Assembly (NCBI GenBank): GCA_030549495.1
Contig: JAUIRK010000855.1
Location: 382,001 to 446,000 of the forward strand
Length of the DNA: 64,000 bases
Direction of reading: 5' to 3'
From: Nectonema munidae
Taxonomy: Eukaryota > Nematomorpha > Nectonematoida > Nectonematidae
The notes below the pieces were generated by a model. That model had not been told where the DNA came from, ran no database searches, and worked only from the letters and a program-made list of their open reading frames with translations. Made by a program: the position numbers and the translations under genes. Positions 1-11,649 of the stretch are shown in pieces. The first letter of the stretch is position 1. Every line of letters starts with the position of its first letter.

Positions 1-212
1 TTAGCATGCGTCAGCCATGTCACGTCAAAACTAGTGATGGTAATAAGTCCCTTAAATCCTCCCTAACCGATCGATTAAATGGCTAATTTTGGGGAAATTT
101 TAAATCTGTAGATATATTATTTTTATATACAGTACAATGATTATTTGTTTAGATAAATGCAATTTTTTTCTAAAAATGTTTACTTTTTGAAATATAGTTT
201 CAAAATATAAGG
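1..212. other. No gene recognised
   Basis: AT-rich sequence. It may be the non-coding 3' flank of the reverse-strand hAT remnant that follows, but nothing specific can be shown. Confidence 0.4.
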
Positions 213-370
213 AGCATATCAATAGTCTCACGAGATAAAGTACTCCTTAACTTGGTAATAAACTTATCAGCAGCAGAGAAGACCCTTTCAGCTTGCACAC
301 TTGTTAGCTTTATTCTACACAGAGCTTGATACAACAATTCCAAATGATTTCCACGTTCTTTCTGTCATTC
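213..370 (-). mobile_element. hAT transposase C-terminal fragment
   Basis: The reverse strand reads one open frame with the hallmark of the hAT dimerisation domain: a stretch like QAERVFSAADKFITKLRS followed by LSRETIDMLL. In hAT transposases this C-terminal block pairs two transposase subunits. Only this part is readable. Upstream on the same strand (to about position 700) there are coding-like scraps but no continuous frame. It is a dead fragment and no terminal repeats were identified. The match to the hAT dimerisation motif is good; the sub-family (Ac-like) is a guess. Confidence 0.7.
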
Positions 371-1030
371 CAAAAATTTGAACTCACCTTCTATATCCAA
401 TTTTCTTGGATTGTGAAACGCGTCATTATTTCCATTTCTTCCAAATATTCTACGTAGCAGTCTTCAGTTAACTTTTTTTTTGTTTTATCTTCTTTACGTC
501 TCGCGATCTAGCCCCAAATTTATATTTTTGCTTCACTATTTCGTGTAGCATATCATTTTTAACTGGTGACATTCTAAAGAGTACAATTCCTCCTTATTTT
601 TCCATTACAACTAAATAGTCTTCACTTATCTTCATCGGTGAAGAATTAGTTTTTAGTGCAAACTCGAAAAATTTGATGAAACTACTACGTCACCTGAATC
701 ATATTCTATATCTTCATTTGAAAATGAATCCTGCTTCTGAACTCTTTTTTATTGTATAAAACGGTTCAATGTAAATTGCCCCACCCTCCTTCCCTCGAAA
801 ATTCCACCATATGAAATTTCCTTCTCCAAATCATTCACCCCACCGTTGTTTGCTAAAAGTTAAAGAGTCGTTGTTTGCTTAAAAAAATCAAAGTGAAACC
901 CATATAATTCAAAGGATTTTCCATTAGCTCTAGTTGCTTCTTTTTAAATCATTCAAATTTATATATTTAAATATATTCTTCTTCTTTTGCACCGATGTCT
1001 CTTTCATTCATTCATCCCTCATCGAAAGGA
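371..1030. other. No gene recognised
   Basis: AT-rich sequence with short broken frames. The first part may be decayed hAT sequence belonging to the neighbouring reverse-strand remnant. Confidence 0.4.
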
Positions 1031-1130
1031 AGAAGAGAGTGAGTTTCAGTGAAAATTACATATATGAGAGGCACAAAGGCAATGTGAATAAAACAAGAAC
1101 TTATTGGCGATGTGAAAGATCCTACTCCAA
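1031..1130 (+). mobile_element. FLYWCH-type zinc-finger scrap (MULE remnant)
   Basis: The forward frame reads RVSFSENYIYERHKGN, then NKTRTYWRCERSYSK. The order Y-Y, a short spacer, N-K-T, then TYWRCE is the core of a FLYWCH zinc finger, which often heads Mutator-like transposases. The expected later Cys/His ligands are not preserved and no transposase follows. A better preserved FLYWCH finger lies at about 7440-7510, so this is probably a fragment of a related element. It could be chance, given how short it is. Confidence 0.4.
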
Positions 1131-1639
1131 AATTAATCATATTTTTTTAAATGATTAAATTTCTTAAATATATCTGAAGCAGTATTCCTATCAATTGATT
1201 TCTTTGCCAAAAATTGCTATATTGTTTTGATTTTCTAAGGAAACGAAGCTTGATGTAGAAGTTCCAGCACATTTAAGTATTTTGTATTTTGTTGCATTTC
1301 ATTCACTCTCTTTCATCTTTTTCCTTTTTTACAAAACACTGCCACAGCGCAAATCGCTTTACACTTCAAGCGGCGATATACTATGAATTAAGGAATTCAC
1401 TTTTTTAGAAGAGAACATGAAATGGATAGATTTTAAAAATTAGGTTTTTATATTAAAATGCGTGACAATTGAGGAATGTATGTGTGCTTGCGTGTTTCTT
1501 TTTTTGATGCATTGCATGTGTGTGAGAATACTGAATACCATATCCTCCTCCATATATCTTTTCTATAAGATCGTCAAGAGGAATTTCAATTTCTCATTTT
1601 CCTTAAAACCCATGAATCACGCATCTCTTCTATTTATAT
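1131..1639. other. No gene recognised
   Basis: AT-rich, only short unmatched frames. Confidence 0.4.
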
Positions 1640-2056
1640 TACACTGGCGGATTTAAAGGGGGTGGAACCGGCGTACGCCCCCCCCCCCCCTAAAATTGCA
1701 TTGCCAATTGCTTGAAAATTTTTCTTGATCTAATTCTTTTCGTAGAACTCAAATATTATGATGATTTCTGCAACTCCTTTTTTAGATCCAATCTTTCTCT
1801 AAAGTGAGAAGCCCTAAAAAGTTTTTTATGTTTCAATCGTAGTTAAGTGTGTCACTTATTAATTTTATATTATCCAATTTTTTTGTAAATTTATTGTTCA
1901 AACACATCAAGTTTTAGCACATCAATTCACTTCGCAGTTCAATGAATGAGGATCGTTTCAATGCTCTCGTTCGTCTTTTTGTTTTAAAATTGTTGATAAA
2001 GCTTTAATTTATATGCTTGAAATTTGAGTTCTCGTTTAGTAAAATCCGCCCCTGTA
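1640..2056. mobile_element. Non-autonomous DNA element with GGCGGATTT termini
   Basis: The left end TACACTGGCGGATTTAAAG is mirrored at the right end by TACAGGGGCGGATTTTAC (reverse complement), giving about 18 bp imperfect terminal inverted repeats around 417 bp of non-coding DNA. A run of 14 C lies just inside the left end. No transposase is encoded. Similar ends and internal poly-C/poly-G are seen at 21041-21180 and, more loosely, at 52002-52181, which suggests a dispersed MITE-like group. No clear target-site duplication was found. Confidence 0.55.
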
Positions 2057-2620
2057 TTATATAACTAATATAGAAAGTGTGCCGTAGTGTTCGTCCTAAT
2101 CAAGTAAATCTGCTTATTTTACATACTTTATACAAAGTCTTTTACGTTTTGTGGGTTTGATTAACCGACGAATGCTTCGGTTGCAGTGAACCTAGTCACT
2201 CTAGTTACAGTGAACCTTCTCTAGTCAAAACTGAGATTAAAATTGCTACTCCATTAAATGTATCTTCAAATCTTATTTACATACATTTGATTGCGAAATA
2301 GCTTATTTTTTACTTTAGTTGCGTACAAAAAGTAAAAAGTTGGCGTATTTAAAAGCACAAACAGATGTCGATTGGGGACCATCTTTTAGACTGCCAACGG
2401 TCACAACTCTCTTGACGCAGACTTTTGTTGCTATAGTGTCCAAACAACTGTGCATTTTTCCCTTTTTAATTTTTATTTCCATTAAATCGTGTTTTGTGGG
2501 AGCGTCTAGGCACACAAGCGGTGACATCTCGAAAGCGTGCGTATTTCATGCATCATGTGCTGCTAACAACACCCCGCGTTCTCCCTTTCCTCAGTCTAAC
2601 TTCAATCCCTATTTTGACAG
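2057..2620. other. No exon recognised upstream of the MARVEL exons
   Basis: This stretch should hold, or be part of an intron before, the earlier exons of the MARVEL gene. No segment coding for the first two membrane helices with acceptable splice sites could be identified. An acceptor-like pyrimidine tract ends at about 2320, but the sequence after it is not convincingly coding. Confidence 0.35.
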
Positions 2621-2850
2621 GAGTTTGCGTATCACTGCGTGGCAACCGTTCTCTACCTCGTCTCGAGCGTATGCCTGATGATCAATCCTTACAGACGCAC
2701 TTTCTGGATCATTGCAGCGGTAAGATTCGCTTCATTTCTCTAATCTTGTCTCCTCATTCATTCTTTTCTTCTCAGATTCTAGGCTTTGTCAACACCGTCT
2801 TCTACTTCCTATCCCTTCTTTTCAGTTTTGTTGACATCCGAAGATCATGA
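2621..2850 (+). CDS. MARVEL/CKLF-like four-pass membrane protein, last two exons (partial)
   Basis: Two in-phase exons are visible. The first, 2621-2719, follows the acceptor TTTTGACAG and ends at the donor GTAAGA. It reads EFAYHCVATVLYLVSSVCLM, then INPYRRTFWIIAA. A 56 nt intron ends in TTTTCTTCTCAG, and the second exon, 2776-2850, reads ILGFVNTVFYFLSLLFSFVD, then IRRS and a stop. Both junctions are phase 0. The result is a third helix, a short loop and a fourth helix ending close to the C-terminus, the layout of MARVEL-domain proteins (MAL, CMTM/CKLF-like and arthropod relatives). These sit in membranes and act in vesicle traffic and membrane apposition. The first two helices were not found and probably lie upstream in or beyond the window. 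The exon structure is strong; the family is inferred from pattern, and another small tetraspan family cannot be excluded. Confidence 0.7.
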
Positions 2851-4619
2851 TCTTTCTCCCATCCAAATTATTTGTTTTAGCGTCTTCTCCGTATCTCTTT
2901 CTTCTTTCCTGCTTTCAAATTCTTTCGCTTTTAACTCAAATCATGTCTCATCTCTGCATCCCTTATTTTATCCAACGCCTAAATGTGTACTACTGTTTTG
3001 CTTCCAATATCATTCGAAAGCACAAAAATATTCTCTTATGTTACCGGAAAAAACTTTCAGCTTATTTTTGTCTTCCTCCTAACATCATCTTCAAATTTGT
3101 TCTATTTTTTACTTTTAGAGGTAAAGTTAAATCATTGAGCACTTCTGCGAGCTGCCGTCCTGAAATGTTGAATTATTTTCTTACCTCAAATTAAAAAGCC
3201 AAAAATACATCCATCCTTTAACCGGTTTGTTTGACATATTTTGATCCATTTTTAAATCTAAATATCATATTTTTGAATTTTAAACATATTTGCGGCATCA
3301 TTTTTACTCAAGTATTTCACTTACATATTCAAAATATTTAATGCCAAAAAATTATTTCTTTTTATACATTTATATCTGCTTTCTTAAAGTTATATTTTTC
3401 ATTTTTTTTACAAAATAAATTCAATAGCTAGCTTACCATTCTGAATTCCGTTATTCAATTACGCTACATTTACTATTCTCAAATAATTTTTTGAATTACT
3501 CCACTCTCACTAATTTTCACAGGGAAGGAATTTTAACAGGCTGAAACCGAATGCTAATTATTTACATTATAAAATTTGCTTAACTTTCATCTTTTGCTAT
3601 TTAATCCAGGTTTTCTTGTGTACTTTTATTCTGTATATTCCTAGATAGGGATGTTTTTCGTTGAATTTCTATAATTAGAATGTATAATTTGGTCAGGGTT
3701 ATGCAACTGGAAAGTTTCGTATATTCTTTAGCCTTCTCTTATAAAGAAAGAAAGACGTAGGACTCACCGTTCGTATAAACTTTTTTATACTAAAATAGCA
3801 AGTAGATTCATGCCTTCATTTTATGTCTATTCAATGAATGCTGTATAGTTTTAAACATCAATGCCATGCTTTTTCACTTCTACTTCTTCTATTTTGCATG
3901 TATCAAAGAGGACGAACAGAAATTTGATCATCTAGGATTAGACACTACTGTTGTTACTTTTAGTACAAAAATATAATGCTCACATCGATTATCTTTTAAT
4001 GCTACAAAAATTTTAATTAGTTGTAATCATTTAAAAAAAGTATAATAGCTTTCTTGAAAAAGTTAGATATCTCTGTAACTGATTATTATAAGAAAAGTGG
4101 TCTTTAGAAATAAACTTTTTACAAATATCGCCCTTTCTTGATACACGAGATGACAACTAAACTTTCTAAACATCCTGTTGAAAACATCAACTCCTGACTT
4201 ATATTCATTTTATTCTAGGATTGTTTGTGGCTTTTTTTAGTCCTAACATAACAATTCTTGAAAGATGTTAACTAGACATCACACAAACAGGCTTAACATT
4301 CTGTAATATTTCTATGGAATGTAAATTATAATAGAATCCTGATAATAACCAATTTTACTGCGAATGTTCCCAGCACGCTGAGGTTTAGCCGGTTTTTACC
4401 ACTATGGCATTTTAGACAAAATTAAACTAATCTCTCAGAATTTTGCGACTCCATTCATCTCTATTTTTTAGCTTAGTTAACGTTTAGTCGTATATAAAGT
4501 ATAGAGATGTATTTTAAGATCTTTCAGGTGGATGTTCATTTCTTAAGATACTATAATGAATTTTGGGTGGGCGAACAAGTTGGCTCGGCTTTCCAACTGA
4601 GAATTTGAATGGCTGATAC
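2851..4619. other. Intergenic, no gene recognised
   Basis: Follows the stop of the MARVEL gene and must include its 3' UTR. Pyrimidine-rich for the first 250 bp, then AT-rich. An AATAAA-type signal occurs near 3413. No coding frame or recognisable element was seen. Confidence 0.4.
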
Positions 4620-4902
4620 TAGTGTTGGCACGATAGCAGTTTTGTTCGATTCCTATGCCGAACCTTAATTGTGCTACGTGTAGATTTTAAAATTATTATT
4701 TTATATGTTTGGATATAAATCGTGTTAAATAATATTAAAGCTAATTTATTTTTATTTTAAAATACGTTTAAAAGCGTCCTTTTTCAAATACTCCTAAAAT
4801 AAAAAAATGGGGACTGAGGTGTCGCTCAAATTTTTCAATGCGATTCCGATTCCAATATTTGAAAAACGGGATTGCTGATTCGGATTAATCGTGCCATCAT
4901 CA
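4620..4902. mobile_element. Short non-autonomous element with TGGCACGAT termini
   Basis: The left end reads TAGTGTTGGCACGAT and the right end, reverse-complemented, reads TGATGATGGCACGATTAAT. The interior is non-coding and holds several GATTCC/CGGATT palindromic words. Length is about 283 bp. The ends resemble hAT-family termini (a TAG/CAG-type start), but the target duplication is unclear (GATACT lies near both ends). Confidence 0.5.
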
Positions 4903-6681
4903 CCACCGGATACTACTCTGATCATCGCTGCTGCTAAAAATTGCAATGAAACTTCCACATCCTCCTATCTCTCTTGAGATAAAGGTGTTCACAATAAAAG
5001 TGTTTTTGGACGGACATTAGAGGTTACGTTGACATTGAAAGACCGTATTCTGGGAACTGCGAGAACCGATGAAGCAAAAATTACAACTCATACCAAAAGT
5101 GAGCAAAAGTAAAAACGAATAGAAAAATTAGCAAGTATTTTACCTGTTGATAAAGAAATATACAAACAAACAAACAAACAAATGATTTGCAAGCATATTG
5201 CTACCTGAGACGTAAAAGGAAAGGTTACATTGTTACGAAGATCTTCAACTGATGAAGTAGTTTTAGGATTATTATTTGACTTGTGGAGTCAGGGATCTTA
5301 TTGACTGATAAGTAGTTTTGAATGATCTTTGATTTGTTCCAATACTGCCACTAAGCGTTGCCTTTTTTCTTGATAGTTATGTTCTTTGGTTTGTATATGT
5401 ATATGTAAATTAGGTTGTATGGAAGGTTAAAATGTGTGAGCATCTTTAAAAGGGCATTAAAGTTACACATATGTTGAATAAATTAGATGAACACGCATAA
5501 CACTTTTCATTGGCATAAACCTTGTGCTTCCCAAAGTGAGTGGTGCGGCCCCAAAGGGCTCTTCGAAATTCTTAGTGGCGCTATGAAAAGTTCGAATAAC
5601 AAATATTCTCTAAAAGTTATATAATAGTCAAATTCTCCTAAATAATTTTTATAAGTAGCTATAAATTTTGGATATCAAAAAAAGTTTAAAGTCAGCTATG
5701 TTGTATCCTTTTTATCGAAGGTAGATGATAACTAAGTGAATATTCATAGACAATAGCATGCGATTCGAGAGCGCACCTCAATAGCCAAACACTACATATA
5801 GGTGGATTCCACCATATCACCTTCTTAATTTATTTAGAGAGATTAAAATATGTAAAGGTGACTTCATTAGCAAATATTAGAACACTTTTATTAGTTCAGT
5901 CCATTTTATTTTCGTTTTTATTGGAATTTAAGTCTGTTTTCCCCTTAATAGTTTATTTTTAAGTAGGAGACTTTTTGTCCAAATTTACGTTTTCCGTGTT
6001 ATAAATTTATTTCCGTCTTGATCGCATGTATTAAATGTATCATTTTTCACCTACAAAATGAACTAAACCTTTTCAATATTGGAAACAGATAAACTTTTAA
6101 ATATATGTTCTAAACGCCAAGCAAGTCATTCGAAACGAAAACCAAAAGCTATTGACGTTAAAAATGCTCTTTAGAGATGATATATGTATCTATGCTAGGC
6201 TTTAGAAAGATACCCCATACACCCACCACCGAAATTTGATTGTACACGCTACTCTAAACTGAGTAATATATATTCAAACTCTAAAAAAACTTATATACGA
6301 TATTGAAGCTTGATTTGTTTGATATATACAATTTTCTTGCTAAAATCTGTTTCCTTTCAATCATCATGGTGCTATACATACATCAAACGTACAAGCTCTT
6401 TTTGTGGCATAGCATTTTATACACACTGCCATTCTTTTTCTCAATCAATCACACCTCGTCCTTTTACGCGTTAAATTCGTCCTTTCGTCTTCTTATTTTT
6501 ATTGAAACAGGCGTGTAAGTAAAAAACTTATTATTGCGTACCAAACCTCGACTCACATAATCCCCCTTCAAAAATTCGCGTTTATTTTGAAGCGAAAACA
6601 TACTAATGCAGAGCGTAACGAGAAAGAGAAGAACATGGAAAGAGGAAGAAAAAATGTCATACTCAGATTTGATGCAAATCT
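4903..6681. other. No gene recognised; contains a (CAAA)n run
   Basis: AT-rich. A short (CAAA) tract lies at 5160-5181. At about 5522-5590 a block beginning CTTCCCAAAGTG with GGTGCGGCCCC resembles the end of a hAT-derived repeat, but no partner end was found. Confidence 0.35.
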
Positions 6682-6689
6682 CATAAAAC

Positions 6690-6812
6690 CGGTGCACGAC
6701 ATTTGTACCTAAGGCGTTTCGGCTCTTACCCGAAAGATTTCGTGCATAAATTTGGACCTTTCGTACCCAGTTTTGTTTAAATTTTTCGGTACGAAATGTC
6801 TTGAACTCACCC
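6690..6812. mobile_element. 123 bp hAT-type MITE with 8 bp target duplication
   Basis: Flanked on both sides by the same 8 bases, CATAAAAC (6682-6689 and 6813-6820). The left end CGGTGCACGACATTTGTACC pairs with the reverse complement of the right end, GGGTGAGTTCAAGACATTTC. An exact 8 bp duplication is the signature of hAT insertion. No coding capacity, so it must have been moved by a transposase made elsewhere. It lies 45 bp outside the left end of the MULE. Confidence 0.75.
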
Positions 6813-7365
6813 CATAAAACATATAGCAGACTAGAAATTCAGATATGATTTTGCCGTGACCGGTAATTTTACTTCCGGTAGTTTCACTGCCAAAATCGTA
6901 AAGTTTGAAAACACAGATAAAATTAGAAAGTGTTTAAAAATTTAGGAAAGCTAAAAATATTTGCTTTTTTTTGAAAAATTCTTTTTCTTTTGTTTGAAAA
7001 AATAATTAAAACTTTTCAATCTTCTTAGTGCTCTAAATAAAGAACGTTTCACCCAATCACTGAATTTTTATTAAATATGTGATTCATCATTTTTGTGAAA
7101 TACATCTTCACTTCTCATGTTCTACATTAGGCATCAAATCTTACATTATATGCTGCTCCCAGGCAGTCTATTCTTTACAATCTATAATCAAAATGGCAAC
7201 TGTTACAGGACATTTTATAAGCTATGTGATGTTAATTGGAATCTGCTGTCATTTTTGTCTGTGATATATTATCTTTGTCAAAATATTCTTCTCTATATTC
7301 TCTTTGCATCATATGTCGTACATCATTTTTCATTAGTCTTTACTTGAAAACAATACATACACTAT

Positions 7366-8440
7366 GCCCCACGTATTCAAGAGTACTCGAGGAAAAAAGA
7401 AACTCGTGATGACTTAAACTATGTATATGAAGCACAGAAAGAAAATCTTGACAAATCCCAGACTTACTGGAAATGCGAATTTAGGACTTGTAAAGCCAGG
7501 GTTCACACCATGACGCAAGATGAAGATTATACCATAATCAAGCATGTTGGTGAACATGGAGATAGCTCATTTGCCTCTAAAACGAAAGTTCGCAAAATTT
7601 CAGCAGAGTTAAAAGTGCAAGCAACAACTTCCCAAGAATTTTTCCGTTTGTTGCTTTCGTCGGTTTGCAATGCCCTTGATGAAAACGAAATGGCTAGCAT
7701 GCCTTCAATCAGTTGTGCCAGCCGAAATATGAGGAACTGGCGCCAGGCATTAGAAAGTGCTCCTCCAAATCCGCAAACTCTCTTTGGTTATAATGAATTC
7801 AAGTTTCTTGACACTGAAGAACTTTTTTACAATTTGATAGCGCTCAATCTCATGAAGACAAAATACTTTGTTTGCAACAAGCAAAGGTCTTGATGCCTTA
7901 GTGAATGCGAAAAATGGGCCGGAGATGGAACCTTCAAATGCTCTCCAAATATATTCTATCAATTGTATACGCTACATATTCAAATAGATTCATTGAGTGT
8001 TCCACGACTATTCGCATTACTACCAAACAAAAAGCAAGAAACTTACACTCGTCTTTTTAACCATCTTAAACCATTAAGACAAGGATTGAACCCTGAAAAC
8101 ATTATGCTTGATTTTGAAAATGCTCATATCAATAGTTTTTTTTCTGTCTTTCCTAGCGCCTCTATTTCATGTTGTCTATTCCATCTATCTCAAAATATAT
8201 ACAAAAAGTATGTGAAATCGGGTTCAAGGCTAGATGCCATCATGACAACGAGTTTACTGTAAAAATAAGATGTTTTTCAGCCCTAACGGATTCGAAGAGC
8301 TTGTTGATGACGATCTTCCTTAAGAACTTGTGTCTTACTTCGAAGTGACTTATATTGGATGTATCCGAGGTAGAGGGAGTAGACAACGAAGAATTCCTCC
8401 CACGTTTTCCATTGATAGTTGGAATGTGCACCTTAAAATT
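7366..8440 (+). pseudogene. FLYWCH zinc-finger MULE transposase (broken)
   Basis: A transposase gene inside the MULE. The first frame, up to a stop at 7893, contains a FLYWCH finger (TYWKCEFRTCKARVHT, with a distant HVGEH as the His-bearing part) and a linker. The core follows in another frame from about 7915: WAGDGTFKCSP with the first catalytic Asp context, then LFALLPNKKQETYTRLF, then NIMLDFENAHI with the second Asp, then CCLFHLSQNIYKK, the C-x2-H block of MULE transposases. A last piece at about 8275-8430 reads ELVSYFEVTYIGCIRGRGSR and SIDSWNVH, matching the C-terminal part of the family. The frame breaks near 7893-7920, ends at 8262, and resumes with a stop near 8318, so it is not functional. 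Family members cut and paste their element in the nucleus. Confidence 0.8.
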
Positions 8441-8899
8441 TCCGACTCCGGTGCATGAACATTTCCGACTTGGTAAACAAAACTTTTCAACTCCTACTCC
8501 AGAAAACATTAAATTTTAACTGTGACTTTAGCGTACATAAAGCGTTACTTCGATTTAGACTCGAGCAATCAATCAATATTTACACTGATTCCGATTTCTT
8601 CATTGAAAGAAAAGTTGGCTCCATTTTTGTAAAAATGGTCTCCAAATCAAACTTGCAAAGTTTTAACTTTAAATCTAGTCTACATAATTTCTTTAAATAT
8701 CATTTTTATTTATACTGCTATTTTAATATCAACATTAACATGTACTTAGGTTTGAATTTTTTAGCCATAATTATTTTTACCATTTAGTTTGTTCATTACA
8801 ATTTTAAAGCTCTAAGTTCAAAATTTTTGAAATAATTCTGTATGAAATTAATACCTAACAATGTTTAATTCAAAAATTAAAATAGAAAATTTATTACAA

Positions 8900-9085
8900 A
8901 TTATTTAAAAAAAGTATGGCTTCCAACAAATCTTCTTTAACTCTGCTACGTAAAAACCATAATCGCTCAACACTAACTTGGGTTGGAGGTAAAGCACAAA
9001 CAGCAATCGCCACTTCCTGAACAACTTTTGGGTATATTGCTAAAGCTTCTTTTAAAGATAATTTAGAACTTGGGTCAGTATTTTC
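8900..9085 (-). mobile_element. hAT transposase C-terminal fragment
   Basis: The reverse strand reads LSLKEALAIYPKVVQEVAIA, then VCALPPTQVSVERLWFLRS, then VKEDLLEAILF. This is the C-terminal dimerisation block of a hAT-like transposase family in which LPPTQVSVERLFS and KEDLxEAILFLR are characteristic. Nothing of the N-terminal part is present. It lies within the MULE and is either a passenger or a separate insertion. Just beyond, at 9122, the sequence CAGTGATTCTTAACC resembles a hAT terminal repeat. Confidence 0.65.
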
Positions 9086-10879
9086 GACTTCCTCAAGAGT
9101 TTTTATTACATCTATAATGACAGTGATTCTTAACCGATAGGGTGTCCACTTCCGCTAGAAGGGCGTAATTGAAAAACTAGGAGATCACAGTCTAATTCAG
9201 TAAAAACAGAGAAAAGAAGGGAACTCTCCTATTCACCTATCAAATTTGTGTTTTTCATTTTCTTTTTGAATTTATTGACACATATAAATGTTTTACTGAT
9301 AATTTTTAGCAATATAATTTAACTTTATTATGCTTTTTTGCTTTTTGTAGTACAAAATAATACATTCCAATTGGTCGTTTTTTTGTGAAAAAAAATATTG
9401 ACACTTTCGGAAAATTTAAAAGCAGAATTTGTAAGGTTTTTTTCTTGTGTAGACAAATATCAAGAGTGACTATTTTTTTTCTTTAAACATTCATTTTAAA
9501 AGGTTTAATATGTTCCAGATGTTGCTGAAGACAACACATTGAAACTTAGAAATGAACATCTAAACTTTTGGATAGAGTATCTTTCCATCTATCCTGAAAT
9601 TGCAAATGTAACTCTATAAGTTTTAGTCCTTTTCTGACCCTTCTTTGTGGAATGTTTTTGGCTTTAATTTCAATTAAAAGAAATTCGAAAAGTAGGCTGG
9701 ACATAGAGGACGACTTCTGCTGCAATATTTCCAGCACTAAACCGCGTATTCAAAAAATAGTGGGAAAAAATTAATCTCGAAAATCGCCCTAATATGTATA
9801 AATTTAAATTAAAAATTTTTTTATAATATAGTAAAAAAACTGTGGTTTTGTTAAATTTATTTTGAGTAGATTCATAACTATATAAAAATAAGATTAAATC
9901 CAACTCATAAACAAAATCAATTTTATTATTCAGAAAATATAATGTAAATAGACTTTCAAGAGAATCTAAATTCCAAAGGGGTGTGGAAAAAAGATGGAGA
10001 AACACTTATTGCGCGCTACAAGGTTCTATAAGTTACTCACATCCCACTTTTTGGAAATTAATTACTAAATTGAAAAAAGAAGAGCATTTGACTCAACTGA
10101 AAAAGATTCAATTTGATAGATTCAATTTTGCCCAGCACAAAGAACAAGTATGAAGATATGAACAAACGCTCAGAGGCGATCATAGAAAGTTATAGCGCCG
10201 AAAATAAGAAAGATTTTTTACGTCAATTGCTCATAACTTGTATCACTTCTAAAGATTTAGTTATCTCAATTTTACCAATAAATATTTTGACATTTCAAAA
10301 TCTCAATTAGTGTTTGTCTTTTTCGTCATTTTATATCAAATAAAAGTAGCAAGTTTTTCATTATATTATAAATGTTCCTTCTTTCAAGTTTTTCCCTCTG
10401 CCAATATTTTTGACTATTCAATGGATATTCAAATTCAGCTCTCCATTTTGTTAAAAATAAAAAGAGTGTCATTATGAGATTTATAAAATTGCATCTACAC
10501 CAGAACAGAATCGTTGCTACGTCATAATTTTAGAGATATTTATCTTTCAAACATAAACATAGAAGGACTATCAATATTAAAATTCACAGAGATTTAAACT
10601 ACCAGAAGTTAATTTACGTGGGTCAAATTAGTTAATATTTATGTTTTTAAATGAAGTATTTACTTTATGCAAAGCTTTTATTCTAGTTCCAAAAAGTAAA
10701 ACTGGAACTAAAGTCTTAAGAACATAAACTTTTTACTGAAACACATATAGAGAAAAGAATTTAACGAAAAAGTATGAAAAGCAGAATGATTAGAGTTTAT
10801 ACTTGAACACAAATTTGAATAATTTTAGTTTATTCTTTCATTGATGTTATATTTAATGAACTTTGGATAAAATAACTCA
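9086..10879. other. MULE interior, no gene recognised
   Basis: AT-rich DNA between the hAT scrap and the right inverted repeat. Several frames of 60-110 codons exist on both strands (for example 9546-10005 reverse, 10113-10310 forward), but none shows a motif I recognise. Confidence 0.35.
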
Positions 10880-11141
10880 ATTTTTTCTCATTAATCATAA
10901 TTTGAACCACAAATATGATAAAACAGATATAATCAAAAAATCACTGATTGGATGAAAAGCTTTTTATTCAGGGCACTAAAAAGATTAGAAAATTTTGATT
11001 TTTTTTCAAACAGAAGAAAAATAATTTTTCAAAAAATAGCAAATATCCATAGCTTTCCTAAGTTTTTGAACATTTTGTAATTATAATTTTGTTTTGAAAC
11101 TTTTGGATATTGGGAGTGAAATTACCGGGAGTTAAATGGTC

Positions 11142-11649
11142 AAGGAATCAATTTATCAATAATTTTTATTTAAATATGGAGATAATTGCTACTAAAAAAG
11201 GTGGAGAAAAATCTTACTACAAAACTACAACTAAACTCTTTTTTCAGCCAATTTTACCATAACTGTTTAAGCAAAAGGTAGGTTCTGATATCATTTGCTT
11301 TTTTTTTATATTTCATAAATTAATCATGAATTAGTTTAATATAAATTAATTTCAATGATCAAAAGATTGTAAAGAAAAAAAAGATTAGCTGTAGCCCGAA
11401 AACACTTGCACTCTACTGCATATAATTAAAAAATATTTTAGCTTTCATTTACAAAATAAAATAATTATACTCACCTGCGAGTTAATTAGTTCCTAACTGC
11501 GAGTGTCTTGGTTCTTAGGGTAAAGTCCATTTTCTATATTTTATTGAGATTAACACTAAAATTAGGATCCAAAAAGAGGTGAAACTTATGAAAGAGATTT
11601 TTGAACAGCACCCCTTGAAAGTGTACCTTGACAGTAGGCCAACAGCTCT
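11142..11649. other. No gene recognised
   Basis: AT-rich spacer between the MULE and the piggyBac remnant. Confidence 0.4.

Larger units (their letters stand above)
6858..11141 (+). mobile_element. Mutator-like element (MULE) with ~240 bp terminal inverted repeats
   Basis: The segment 6858-7095 reappears, reverse-complemented and diverged, at 10880-11141. The left end begins GACCGGTAATTTTAC and the right end, reversed, begins GACCATTTAACTCCC. Both continue through matching blocks such as a GTAGTTTCACT-like run, a poly-T/GAAAA tract and CCCAATCACTGAATTTTTATT. Long inverted repeats like these are typical of MULEs, and the left half encodes a FLYWCH/MULE transposase in the same orientation. Total length is about 4.3 kb. 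The inner region also carries a reverse-strand hAT scrap at 8900-9085, so other elements have landed inside. No convincing 9 bp target duplication was found. The transposase is broken, so the copy is dead. Confidence 0.7.

Noticed and set aside
2319-2678. 119-codon forward frame overlapping the MARVEL exon
   Set aside because: Different frame from the spliced exon; it runs through the acceptor site and has no match.
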